Shown: one piece after another, positions 1 through 7,646 of the stretch
Layout: each line of letters starts with the position of its first letter
Position numbering within the stretch: the stretch's first letter is position 1
DNA from: Alphaproteobacteria bacterium
GTDB taxonomy: Bacteria > Pseudomonadota > Alphaproteobacteria > Rhodobacterales > Rhodobacteraceae
Assembly (NCBI GenBank): GCA_030429105.1
Contig: JAUIDE010000042.1
Location: 1 to 33,708, forward strand
Length of the DNA: 33,708 nucleotides
Direction of reading: 5' to 3'
Made by a program: the position numbers and the translations under genes
Notes under the pieces: model-generated
Databases searched by the model: none
What the model was told of the DNA's origin: nothing
Seen by the model: the letters and a program-made list of their open reading frames with translations, nothing else

Positions 1-39
1 GAAAGACATAACCTCCTGACCGATCTCACGCCGCGCCAT
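1..39 (-). CDS. N-terminus of a probable IS5-type transposase (cut by window edge)
   Basis: An ATG at 39-37 on the minus strand opens a frame that runs off the left edge after 13 codons, reading MARREIGQEVMSF. A strong AGGAGG Shine-Dalgarno lies 5 to 6 bases upstream, so this is very likely a true start. From memory, the opening 'M-A-R-R-x-I-G-Q-E' resembles the N-termini of many IS5-family transposases in alphaproteobacteria. Only 13 residues are visible, so the family call is tentative; any other short protein with this start remains possible. Confidence 0.4.
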   Translation of the reverse strand, partial: MARREIGQEVMSF

Positions 40-108
40 CAAACCCTCCTGATCCAGACGAAAAACTGAATCATGAGCCAGCCAACCTCGCAACCGCGCA
101 CAGGTCTC
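1..108 (-). mobile_element. Possible end of an IS5-like insertion sequence
   Basis: If the frame starting at 39 is a transposase, the element end should lie shortly upstream of it. Read on the minus strand, the block starting at 108 begins GAGACCTGTGCGCGG, which is a plausible terminal inverted repeat, about 70 bases ahead of the start codon. The other end and any target duplication are outside the window, so the boundary is a guess. Confidence 0.2.
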
Positions 109-318
109 ATTTTGCGAATGGCGTTGACGCCGCCCGCCGGGCGGGGGAACGAAGTGTTTCGTCCGCCCTTGGGTCTCCGGCCTCGAGCGGGGACGAGGGC
201 GAAGCGGGCCGGCAACATAATTGCCCGTTTCGTCTGGCAAGAGACCGGATATTACCTTCTCGCTTGCCGTTTCCGCGCTGCGGCGCTACATCCCGCATCA
301 GCGAAGAGGGGATGAGCC
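109..318. other. Non-coding leader upstream of the MaoC gene
   Basis: No convincing gene is visible. The stretch holds a GC-rich near-palindrome at 130-144 (CCGCCCG, one base, CGGGCGG) with no T-run after it. Near its right end is the GAGGGG ribosome site for the MaoC gene. A short open frame at 73-315 (+) crosses it but has no ribosome site and an Arg/Pro-rich shadow-like composition. Confidence 0.5.
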
Positions 319-777
319 ATGTACGATTCGGACGGACGGGACGAAATTCGCCGCGGGACGATCTGCATCGAGGACATCGAGATCGGCATGAGCCGCCGGC
401 TCTCGAAGACCATCGACGATTCCGACATCGAGCTCTTCGGCCGGGTGTCGACCGACCGGAACCCGGTGCATTTCGACGACGACTATGCGCGCGACACGAT
501 CTTCGGCGGGCGCATCGCCCACGGGATGCTGACCGCGGGCCTGATCTCCGCGATCATCGGGGAGCAGCTGCCGGGCCACGGCTCGATCTACATGAAGCAG
601 TCCCTGACCTTCCTCGCCCCGGTTCGGCCGGGCGACCATGTCGAGGCGCGGGTTACGGTGACGGCGATCGACTACGGCAAGCGCCGCGTCACGCTTGAAT
701 GCTCCTGCGCCGTGGGCGATACGGTCGTGCTCAAGGGGGAGGCGCTCGTCCTCGCCCCTTCGGCGAAATTCGACTGA
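319..777 (+). CDS. MaoC-family (R)-specific enoyl-CoA hydratase
   Basis: A 152-residue single hot-dog-fold protein of the MaoC/PhaJ type, expected to hydrate trans-2-enoyl-CoA to (R)-3-hydroxyacyl-CoA in the cytoplasm. The catalytic signature is visible as D46-R-N-P-V-H51, followed by F52-D53. A typical GGRIAHGM segment at 63-70 and the substrate-tunnel region around 90-105 (SLTFLAPVRPGD) also fit. Length is normal for a one-domain MaoC. The ATG at 319 has GAGGGG about 7 bases upstream, better placed than the ATG at 312. It lies 50 bases before ribF on the same strand and could be cotranscribed. Its natural substrate (PHA precursor, beta-oxidation intermediate or another acyl-CoA) cannot be read from the sequence. 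Confidence 0.88.
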   Translation: MYDSDGRDEIRRGTICIEDIEIGMSRRLSKTIDDSDIELFGRVSTDRNPVHFDDDYARDTIFGGRIAHGMLTAGLISAIIGEQLPGHGSIYMKQSLTFLAPVRPGDHVEARVTVTAIDYGKRRVTLECSCAVGDTVVLKGEALVLAPSAKFD

Positions 778-827
778 GGCGGCCGCGCGCGATCCGGGGC
801 CGCGCCTGAGCGGCGGAACGGGGGCGG

Positions 828-1772
828 ATGCGGATCATCGAAGGGCTGGACGAGGTCCGCGACGAAGATCGCGGCGCCTCAGCCGCCATCGGCAATTTCG
901 ACGGCGTGCATCTCGGCCACCAGGCCGTGATCGATCTCGCCCGCGCGCCGGCGAAGGCGACGGGCGCGCCGCTCGGCGTCGTCACCTTCGAGCCGCATCC
1001 GCGCGAGCTCTTTCAGCCGGACGCGCCGCCCTTCCGCCTCATGCGCCTCGGCGCGCGGGCTGACCGGCTCGCGCAGCTCGGCGTCGAGCGGCTCTTCGTG
1101 ATCCGCTTCGACAGGGATTTCGCGGCGCTTACGGCGGAGGCCTTCTGCGCCGATGTTCTCGCCGGGCGGCTTGGCCTTTCGCACGCCGTCGTCGGCGCGG
1201 ATTTCCGCTTCGGGATGAAGCGGGCGGGGGACGCCACCTATCTGCAGGCAGCCGGCGCCCGGCTCGGCTTCGGCGTCACCGTCGCCGATCTCGTCGGCGG
1301 GGAGACGGGCGAGGTCTCCTCCACCGCCATCCGCGCGGCGCTGGCCGAGGGGCGGGCCGAGGATGCGACGCGGATGCTCGGCCATCTCCACCGGGTCGAG
1401 GGCGTGGTGGAGCATGGGGAGAAGCGCGGGCGGGAGCTCGGCTATCCGACCGCGAATCTCTCGATGGCGGGACTGATGCTCCCACGCTTCGGCGTCTACG
1501 CCGTGCGGGTCGAGGTGAAGGACGGGCCGCATCGCGGGCAATACGAAGGCGTCGCCTCGCTCGGCGTGCGTCCGATGTTCGGGGAAAACCGACCGAATCT
1601 CGAGACTTACATCTTCGACTTCAAGGGCGACCTTTACGGCGCGCGGATTTCCGTCGGCCTCGTCTCCTGGCAGCGGCCGGAGCTGAAATTCGACGGGCTC
1701 GAGGCGCTGATCGACGCGATGAAGGCGGACGAGGCGGAGGCGCGCAAACGTCTGGCGGGGGCGCGGCGATGA
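828..1772 (+). CDS. ribF: Bifunctional riboflavin kinase / FAD synthetase
   Basis: A 314-residue RibF that makes FMN from riboflavin and then FAD. The N-terminal nucleotidyltransferase half shows the GNFDGVHLGH motif at 22-31 and the family's VSSTAIR motif at 163-169. The C-terminal riboflavin-kinase half has GRELGYPTANL at 201-211, including the PTAN metal/ATP-binding loop. Length matches the bifunctional family. A GGGGG run three bases before ATG 828 is the likely ribosome site. Its stop overlaps the start of the following acyltransferase gene (ATGA at 1769-1772), so the two are probably translationally coupled. Confidence 0.95.
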   Translation: MRIIEGLDEVRDEDRGASAAIGNFDGVHLGHQAVIDLARAPAKATGAPLGVVTFEPHPRELFQPDAPPFRLMRLGARADRLAQLGVERLFVIRFDRDFAALTAEAFCADVLAGRLGLSHAVVGADFRFGMKRAGDATYLQAAGARLGFGVTVADLVGGETGEVSSTAIRAALAEGRAEDATRMLGHLHRVEGVVEHGEKRGRELGYPTANLSMAGLMLPRFGVYAVRVEVKDGPHRGQYEGVASLGVRPMFGENRPNLETYIFDFKGDLYGARISVGLVSWQRPELKFDGLEALIDAMKADEAEARKRLAGARR

Positions 1773-2548
1773 CCGGACTCCGCGTTTTCCTTTTCAATAT
1801 AGTATTTTATGTCGTCACCTTCGTGCGCGCCATGTGGATCGCCGCCGCCTGCCGCTTCGTCTCGCCCGACAGGGCGCGGGCGATGATCGCCTCGTGGTGC
1901 CGCTGGACGCAATGGTGGGTCCGCGTCTGTCTCGGCGGGCGGATCGAGGTGCGGGGGGCGGAGAACCTGCCGCCGCCGCCCTATGTGATCGCGCCCAAGC
2001 ACCAGTCCGAGCTCGACGTCGCGGTGATCTTCGGCCTGCATTCCGATTGCGGGGCGGTGGTGATGAAGGAGCTGGGGGACCTGCCCTTCCTCGGCGCGCT
2101 CATCCGCAAGCTCGACCTTATCACCGTGTCCGTCGAGGGCGGACCGCAGGGGCTGACCGAGATGATCCGGGAGGGGGCCGTGCGCGTCGCGGCGCAGGGC
2201 AGGCCGATCCTCATCTATCCCGAGGGAGAGTTGATGGCGCTCGGCGCCAAGGCGCGCTACCGCACCGGAGTCTTCAACATCTACGATGCGGCGAAGATCC
2301 CGGTCGTGCCCGTCGCGCAATCGCTCGGCGCGATCTGGCCGAAGAGGGAGTGGGGCAAGAAGCCGGGGCGAGCCGGCGCGATCCAGTATCTGCCGCCGAT
2401 CATGCCGGGGCTGGAGAAGGACGAGTTCATGGCCCGGCTAGAATCCGAGGTCGAGGCGGCGACGATGGCGCTGATCCGGGAGCATGCCGGGCCAGCGGAG
2501 CTCGCCGCGGCGGAGGACCGGTTCGCCCGGAAGGCGGGAAACGAGTAA
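1769..2548 (+). CDS. plsC: PlsC-type lysophospholipid acyltransferase
   Basis: A 259-residue 1-acyl-sn-glycerol-3-phosphate acyltransferase-like protein with an N-terminal membrane segment at about 5-28. Motif I (H-x4-D) is present as H78-Q-S-E-L-D83. Motif III reads P151-E-G-E154, so the usual Thr of PEGT is a Glu. It is expected to acylate lysophosphatidic acid or another lysophospholipid on the inner membrane. Codons 6-14 form a marked AT-rich patch containing an ATA codon, unlike the surrounding GC-rich codon use. The gene overlaps ribF by 4 bases, and an LplT-like transporter gene begins 76 bases downstream. In many bacteria that transporter type is fused to a PlsC domain, so the acyl acceptor may be a re-imported lysophospholipid rather than LPA. 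Confidence 0.88.
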   Translation: MTGLRVFLFNIVFYVVTFVRAMWIAAACRFVSPDRARAMIASWCRWTQWWVRVCLGGRIEVRGAENLPPPPYVIAPKHQSELDVAVIFGLHSDCGAVVMKELGDLPFLGALIRKLDLITVSVEGGPQGLTEMIREGAVRVAAQGRPILIYPEGELMALGAKARYRTGVFNIYDAAKIPVVPVAQSLGAIWPKREWGKKPGRAGAIQYLPPIMPGLEKDEFMARLESEVEAATMALIREHAGPAELAAAEDRFARKAGNE

Positions 2549-2624
2549 CGCGGGCGGGGCGAACCCTCTTGATCCCGGGCCCGACCCGTGCGGAAACTCG
2601 CGGGAGGCAGGACAGGGGTTCGCG

Positions 2625-3968
2625 ATGACGGATCAGGCGGCGGCGGGCGCGCCGAGCAGGGCGGCGGGAAACCAGTTCGCGCTCTTCGGCTCGCGGCGGT
2701 TCACGCCGCTCTTCATCGTTCAGTTCCTCGGCGCCTTCAACGACCAGACCTTCAAGAACGCCTTCGTCGCGCTCCTGACCTACCGTCTGGCGGACAGCAT
2801 GGCGCTGACCGAGGGGCAGGTGGACCTCTTCGTGCAGATGTCCGCCGGGCTCTACATCCTGCCCTTCGCGCTCTGCGCCGCGACGGCGGGGCAGATCGCG
2901 GACGGGATGGACAAGGCGCGGATGATGCGCTTCGTGAAGTTCGCCGAGATCGTCCTGATGGTCGTCGCCGCAATCGCCTATCTCACGCAGGCGCTGACGG
3001 TGCTCCTCATCCTCATGTTCCTGATGGGGGCGCAATCCGCCTTCTTCGCGCCGATCAAGTACGGCGTGCTGCCGCAATACATGAAGCGGGACGAGATGCC
3101 GGCGGCTAACGGATTGATCCAGGGAGCGACCTTCCTCGCGATCCTGCTCGGGCAGATCTTCGGCGCGAAGCTGGTGCTGACCGATTCAGGGGTGCTCGCC
3201 GTCTCCGTCGCCGTGGTGGTGATCGCGGTGATCGGCTGGATCGCGAGCTTCTGGGCGCCCTCGGCGCCGCCGATGGGGCCGAAGCCGAAGGTCAACTGGA
3301 TCATGCCTCTGGCGATGGTGCAGATCATCCGCGAATGCCGGGATTCGAAGCCGGCGATGTTCGCGATGCTGGCGCTCGGCTGGTTCTGGTTCGCGGGGGC
3401 GACGTTCCTCTCGCTGATCTTCCAGGTGGCGAAGTTCTCGCTCCTCGCCTCGGAGGATGTGGCGCTGATCCTCCTCACCTCATTCTCCGTCGGCGTCGCG
3501 CTCGGCGCTGTGCTCTATTCGGTGATCGTGAAGGGGGAGGTGACGCTGAAGACGGCGCCCTGGGGCGCGGCGGGCATGGGCGTCGGCGCGCTTCTCTTCT
3601 ATTTCGCGGTCGGCGCCTATGGCGCGGGGCTCGAAGGGCGGACGGAGCTCATGGGCGTCTCCGAATTCCTCGGGCGGGCGGAAAGCTGGCCGGTGCTCGG
3701 CGCGCTCGTCTTCATGGCGATGTGCGCGGGGCTCTACGTGACGCCGCTCAACGTCGAATATCAGGTGAAGGCGCCGGAGGGGCGGAAGGGGCAGTTCGTC
3801 GCCTGCTCCAACGTGATCGACTCGCTCTGCATGGTGTTTTCCGCCGCGGTCACCGCCGCCTTGATCGGCGCGCTCGGCGTGCCGCGGGAGGGGGTGTTCG
3901 CGCTCGCCGGGCTTACGGGCTTCGTCGCGGCCTTCATCGTCTGGCGGAAGGCGCGGACGGAGGGGTGA
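2625..3968 (+). CDS. MFS transporter, LplT-like lysophospholipid importer
   Basis: A polytopic membrane protein of 447 residues with about 12 hydrophobic segments. Its N-terminus (SRRFTPLF..QFLGAFNDQTFKNAF) is typical of the MFS domain found in LplT and in MFS-PlsC-ligase (Aas-like) fusions, which move lysophospholipids across the inner membrane. The start is placed at ATG 2625 because the earlier in-frame ATG at 2484 lies inside the upstream plsC gene and would add a non-membrane, Pro/Arg-rich leader. It follows plsC by 76 bases, and its stop overlaps the GTG start of gluQ. The substrate is inferred from the motif and the neighbour. Confidence 0.82.
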   Translation: MTDQAAAGAPSRAAGNQFALFGSRRFTPLFIVQFLGAFNDQTFKNAFVALLTYRLADSMALTEGQVDLFVQMSAGLYILPFALCAATAGQIADGMDKARMMRFVKFAEIVLMVVAAIAYLTQALTVLLILMFLMGAQSAFFAPIKYGVLPQYMKRDEMPAANGLIQGATFLAILLGQIFGAKLVLTDSGVLAVSVAVVVIAVIGWIASFWAPSAPPMGPKPKVNWIMPLAMVQIIRECRDSKPAMFAMLALGWFWFAGATFLSLIFQVAKFSLLASEDVALILLTSFSVGVALGAVLYSVIVKGEVTLKTAPWGAAGMGVGALLFYFAVGAYGAGLEGRTELMGVSEFLGRAESWPVLGALVFMAMCAGLYVTPLNVEYQVKAPEGRKGQFVACSNVIDSLCMVFSAAVTAALIGALGVPREGVFALAGLTGFVAAFIVWRKARTEG

Positions 3969-4816
3969 GGCCGGTCGAGCGCTTCGCGCCCTCGCCGACC
4001 GGGCTGCTGCATCTCGGCCACGCCTTCTCCGCGCTCATGGGGTTCGATGCGGCGCGGGCGGCGGGGGGCGTCTTCCGGCTGCGGATCGAGGATCTGGACG
4101 CGGGGCGGGCGCGGCCGGAGTTCGAGGCGGCGATCTTCGAGGACCTCCGCTGGCTCGGGCTGTCCTGGCCCGAACCCGTGATGCGCCAGTCGGCGCGCGG
4201 GGCGGCGTATGAGGCGGCGCTGGCGCGGCTCGGGGCGATGGGGCTCGTCTATCCCTGCTCCTGCACGCGGGGCGACATCGCCGCTGCGGGCGGCGCGCCG
4301 CAGGAGGGGGCGGAGGCGGGGCCGCCCTATCCGGGAACGTGCCGGCCGCGGACGGGCGGGCGCGCGGCGCCGGGCGCGCCCCATGCGCTCCGGCTCGACA
4401 TGGCGGCGGCGGCGGCGCGGGCCGGGGCGCTGACCTTCCGGGAGGTCGGCACAGGCCCTGCCGGGGAGACGGGGGAGATCGCCGCCGCGCCCGCCGCGCA
4501 TGGCGACGTCGTGCTGAGGCGGAAGGACGGGGCGGCGGCCTATCACCTCGCGGTCGTCGTGGACGACGCGGCGGAGGGCGTGACGCATGTGACGCGGGGG
4601 GAGGACCTTTTCGCGGCGACGTCGGTTCACCGGCTCCTGCAGGCGCTGCTTGAACTCCCCGCGCCGGTCTATCGCCATCACCGGATGATCCGGGATGCGA
4701 GCGGGAGGCGGCTCGCGAAGCGGGCGGACGACGTGTCGCTGGCGGCGCTTCGGGCCTCGGGATGGACTCCGGAGGATGTGCGGCGGGCGGTCGGGCTCGT
4801 CAGAGGCGCCCCGTAG
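3965..4816 (+). CDS. gluQ: Glutamyl-Q tRNA(Asp) synthetase
   Basis: A 283-residue GluRS-like catalytic core without the anticodon-binding domain, the mark of GluQRS, which attaches glutamate to the queuosine base of tRNA(Asp). The class I HIGH motif is H16-L-G-H19, preceded by FAPSPTGLLHLG. A zinc site is visible as C98-x-C100, Y122 and C126. The KMSKS equivalent falls at RRLAKRADD (248-256) and is degenerate. The start is GTG 3965, overlapping the MFS stop (GTGA). The much longer open frame reaching back to 3335 is a shadow of the MFS gene. The 3' end overlaps the convergent SDR gene by 17 bases. Confidence 0.92.
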   Translation: MRPVERFAPSPTGLLHLGHAFSALMGFDAARAAGGVFRLRIEDLDAGRARPEFEAAIFEDLRWLGLSWPEPVMRQSARGAAYEAALARLGAMGLVYPCSCTRGDIAAAGGAPQEGAEAGPPYPGTCRPRTGGRAAPGAPHALRLDMAAAAARAGALTFREVGTGPAGETGEIAAAPAAHGDVVLRRKDGAAAYHLAVVVDDAAEGVTHVTRGEDLFAATSVHRLLQALLELPAPVYRHHRMIRDASGRRLAKRADDVSLAALRASGWTPEDVRRAVGLVRGAP

Positions 4817-5747
4817 CCTTCGCCCAGGCGGCCATTTCGGCGAGGCCTTGGGCGAGGCCGATCCGTGGCTCCCAGATTTCGGGCGGAACCGGGGGCAGGG
4901 CCGGATCCGCCCCCCAGTCCGGCGCGAGGATTTCCCGCGCCTTGCCGGGAGTGAGCATCGCCGCGCGCCCGGTGAGCGCGGCGAAGGCGCCGCCTGCGGC
5001 GCCGAGGGTGCGGAGCGCTAGGTCGGGGAGGCGGATGGCGCGCGGCTCCCGCCCGAGGGCCAGGGCGGCGGTTTCCGACAGTTCCGCCCAAGTGTAGCCC
5101 TCGCGGCGGCGGTCGGTCAGCTCGTGGAGCGCGCCGCCGCCAGGATGCTCCGAAAGCGCGGCTACGGCCTCCGCCGCGTCCCGCGCCGCGATGAGGGAGA
5201 CGCGCGCGTCGGGCGCGTTGAGCATGACCTGCACGCGCCCGGCGGCGAGCTTCAGGACCTTGAGGCTCTCCTCGTCATGCGGGCCATAGATCGCGCCGGG
5301 GCGGAGCACCCGGAAGTCGCCTTCGCCGGCGAGGGCGCGAAGCCGCTCCTCCCCCGCCCGCTTCGAGGCGGCGTAGGCGGAGAGATGCGGGGCGCGCGCG
5401 GCCATGGAGGAGACGAGGATGAACCGCGCGCCGGGGCTGCGCGCCCGCCATGCGGCGGCGAGGGTTTCCGTCCCTTCCGCATTGGCGCGCATGAAGGCCG
5501 CTTCGTCCCGCGCCTTCACCACGCCCGCCATGTGGACGATGAGGTCCGCCCTGTCGCAGAGGCGCTCCAGCATGGCCGGTTCCGAGAGGTCGCCGGGGAT
5601 GAGGTCGATCCAATGCTCCGCCAGTTCCGGCAGGTCGGGCGCGCGGCGCACGAGCATCCGGAGCCGCCAGCCCCGCGCGGCGAGCGCGGCGGCGACGTGG
5701 CGGCCGAGAAAACCCGCCCCGCCGGTCAGCGCGGCGAGGCCGGTCAC
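4800..5747 (-). CDS. NAD(P)-dependent epimerase/dehydratase (extended SDR)
   Basis: A 315-residue extended short-chain dehydrogenase. The Rossmann glycine motif is T8-G-G-A-G-F-L-G15, the acidic/NAD region follows, and the catalytic pair is Y125-x3-K129 with Ser113/Ser114 upstream. An HMAGVVKA segment at 72-79 is characteristic of the epimerase/dehydratase group. The GTG at 5747 overlaps the stop of the upstream acyl-AMP ligase gene (GTGA), so the two are probably translated together; the longer ATG frame at 5942 lies inside that ligase. Pairing with a fatty-acid-activating enzyme suggests a lipid or polyketide-like keto substrate. A role like CerR of bacterial ceramide synthesis is possible but not shown, since no serine palmitoyltransferase or acyl carrier protein is nearby. 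Confidence 0.85.
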   Translation of the reverse strand: MTGLAALTGGAGFLGRHVAAALAARGWRLRMLVRRAPDLPELAEHWIDLIPGDLSEPAMLERLCDRADLIVHMAGVVKARDEAAFMRANAEGTETLAAAWRARSPGARFILVSSMAARAPHLSAYAASKRAGEERLRALAGEGDFRVLRPGAIYGPHDEESLKVLKLAAGRVQVMLNAPDARVSLIAARDAAEAVAALSEHPGGGALHELTDRRREGYTWAELSETAALALGREPRAIRLPDLALRTLGAAGGAFAALTGRAAMLTPGKAREILAPDWGADPALPPVPPEIWEPRIGLAQGLAEMAAWAKATGRL

Positions 5748-7492
5748 GCCGGGCCGAGGTCGAATTCGCCGTCGAGGAACATGAGCCGGGCCCTTGCGCG
5801 CGAGAGCTTGCCCGAGGAGGTGGAGGGCAGCGCCCCGTTCTTCGCCAGCGCGACCCGCGTCTCCAGCCCGTGCGCCTCCCGCACCGCGGCGCGGATCTCG
5901 GCGCGGAGCGCCTCCCGCTCCTCCGGCTCGCGGAGGCGGCATTCCGCGACGAGGACGATCTCCTCCTCCGTCTTCGCGCCGCCGTCATCGGGGAGGACTG
6001 AGAAGGCGGCGGCGCCCCCGGCGCGCACATGCTCCACCATCCGCTCCACCGACCATTCGAGGTCCTGCGGCCAGATGTTGCGGCCGTTGACGATCATCAG
6101 GTCCTTCGCCCGGCCGGTGATGACGACCTGCCCCTCGCGCAGATAGCCGAGATCGCCGGTGTCGAGCCATCCGCCGGAAAGCGCGGCGGCCGTCGTCTCC
6201 GGATCGCCGAAATATTCGCGCATCAGCGAGGGGCCGGAGGCTAAGATGCGGCCGACCGCGCCTTCCGGCAGGGGAGCCCCGTCCTCACCCCTGATCTCGA
6301 TAGCGTGGCCGGGCAGAGCAGGGCCGCAGAAGGCGAAGTCCCGCGCCTTTTCCCCGGGCGCGGCAGGGCGGGCGATCATGTCGCGCTCCAGCGCGTCGAG
6401 GGCGAGGCGCTCCGTCTTCAGTCCCTGGCCGAGCGGCGCGAAGGAGAGCGCGAGCGTCGTCTCCGCCATGCCGTAGGAGGGCGTGAAGGCGGCGGGGTCG
6501 AAGCCGGCTTCGGCGAAGCATTCGGCGAAGGCGCGGATGATCGGGGCTTTCACCATGTCCGCGCCGATGCCGGCGACGCGCCATGAGGAGAGGTCCAGCC
6601 CCTCCGGCGCGCGGCCCTTCGCGCGGCGGAGCGCAAGATCGTAGCCGAGGGTCGGGCCGAAGGTCACCGTCGCGCGGTTCCGGTCGATGAGTTCGAGCCA
6701 GAGGAGCGGGCGGCGGATGAAATCCTTGGTCTCGATATAGTCGGCGGAGAACTGGGTTGCGATCGGCGTCAGGAAGCAGCCGACAAGGCCCATGTCGTGA
6801 TAGAGCGGCAGCCAGCTCACGCCCCGGTCGCCGCGCCGCAGTTTCAGCCCGTGCGCCGCGATCCCGTGGAGATTCGCCATCATCGAGCGGTGCGTTACGG
6901 CGACGCCCTTGGGCGAGCCGGTCGTGCCGGAGGAGAACTGGAGATAGGCGATGTCGTCCGGCGCCGGCGCGATTTCCGGCGCAGCACCCTCGGCGGCGGG
7001 CAGGTCGGCGACGCCGCCGCAGAAGAGGAGCCGCGCGTCCGCCATCGCCTCCGCCACCCATTCCCCGTACTCGGCGCCGGCGATCACGGCGCGGGCTCCG
7101 GCGACGGCGACGATGCGGCGGAGCTGCTCCGAATAGGCGTCCCGCGCACCGAAGGCCACGGGGAGCGGCAGCGGGGCTGGCGCGAGCCCGGCGACCATCG
7201 CCCCGGCGAAGGCGCGGGCGAAATCCGCATTCGTCTCCGCAAGAATCGCCACGCGGTCGCCCCGCCGGAGCCCGAGGGCGAGGAGGCGGGCGGCGACGAT
7301 GCGCGCCTCTGCCGCGAGGCGGGCATAGGGCAGGACCTCCGCCACTTCGCCGCGCGTGTTGTAGTAAGTGAACCCGGTCTCGCCCCGCGCCGCATAGTCC
7401 AGCGCCTCCGCGAAGGTCGCGAAGTCCGCCGGGCGGAAGGCGACCCCGCTCTCCGTGGGGGCGGGGGCCGGTATCGGATTCGGTGCCTGCAT
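5744..7492 (-). CDS. Fatty acyl-AMP ligase (FAAL)
   Basis: A 582-residue ANL-superfamily adenylating enzyme. The P-loop is F186-S-S-G-T-T-G-S-P-K195. WLPLYHDMGL at 227-236 is characteristic of fatty acyl-AMP ligases. YGMAE lies at 340-344 and a GWLDTGDLGY motif near 446. The C-terminal catalytic Lys sits in the SSGKLSR segment near the end. FAALs activate a fatty acid to acyl-AMP and hand it to an acyl carrier protein; a CoA ligase activity cannot be excluded by eye. No acyl carrier protein is encoded nearby. The gene is divergent from betC across a 154-base gap and overlaps the downstream SDR gene by 4 bases. The ribosome site before ATG 7492 is weak. Confidence 0.87.
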   Translation of the reverse strand: MQAPNPIPAPAPTESGVAFRPADFATFAEALDYAARGETGFTYYNTRGEVAEVLPYARLAAEARIVAARLLALGLRRGDRVAILAETNADFARAFAGAMVAGLAPAPLPLPVAFGARDAYSEQLRRIVAVAGARAVIAGAEYGEWVAEAMADARLLFCGGVADLPAAEGAAPEIAPAPDDIAYLQFSSGTTGSPKGVAVTHRSMMANLHGIAAHGLKLRRGDRGVSWLPLYHDMGLVGCFLTPIATQFSADYIETKDFIRRPLLWLELIDRNRATVTFGPTLGYDLALRRAKGRAPEGLDLSSWRVAGIGADMVKAPIIRAFAECFAEAGFDPAAFTPSYGMAETTLALSFAPLGQGLKTERLALDALERDMIARPAAPGEKARDFAFCGPALPGHAIEIRGEDGAPLPEGAVGRILASGPSLMREYFGDPETTAAALSGGWLDTGDLGYLREGQVVITGRAKDLMIVNGRNIWPQDLEWSVERMVEHVRAGGAAAFSVLPDDGGAKTEEEIVLVAECRLREPEEREALRAEIRAAVREAHGLETRVALAKNGALPSTSSGKLSRARARLMFLDGEFDLGPA

Positions 7493-7646
7493 GTCCGGTT
7501 TCGGGCCGCTTTCCTTCAGGGTCGCGCGATCAGGCCCCGGCCTCTATCACTTCTGCGCCGGGGGCGGAAGCCCGGCGCCGGGTTGACGCTGGCGCCGGCG
7601 CGCGCGTCGTGCGAGCAAGGCGCGCATTCGCGCGGAGGAGGAACCA
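7493..7646. promoter_or_regulatory. Divergent control region between FAAL and betC
   Basis: This 154-base gap must hold both promoters. On the plus strand a TTGACG at 7583-7588 resembles a -35 box, but 17 bases later (7606-7611) the sequence is GC-rich and not -10-like. A GCGCCGGCGC palindrome follows the TTGACG. The ribosome site for betC is a strong GGAGGAGG just before ATG 7647. No BetI-like operator could be recognised. Confidence 0.35.

Noticed and set aside
73-315. An 80-residue frame upstream of the MaoC gene
   Set aside because: No ribosome site, no motif, and it spans the possible insertion-sequence end.
2484-2624. A longer start for the MFS transporter
   Set aside because: The extension lies partly inside plsC and encodes a Pro/Arg-rich leader unlike the family N-terminus.
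3335-3964. A long N-terminal extension of gluQ
   Set aside because: This part is the MFS gene read in another frame; GluQRS begins at GTG 3965, close to its HIGH motif.
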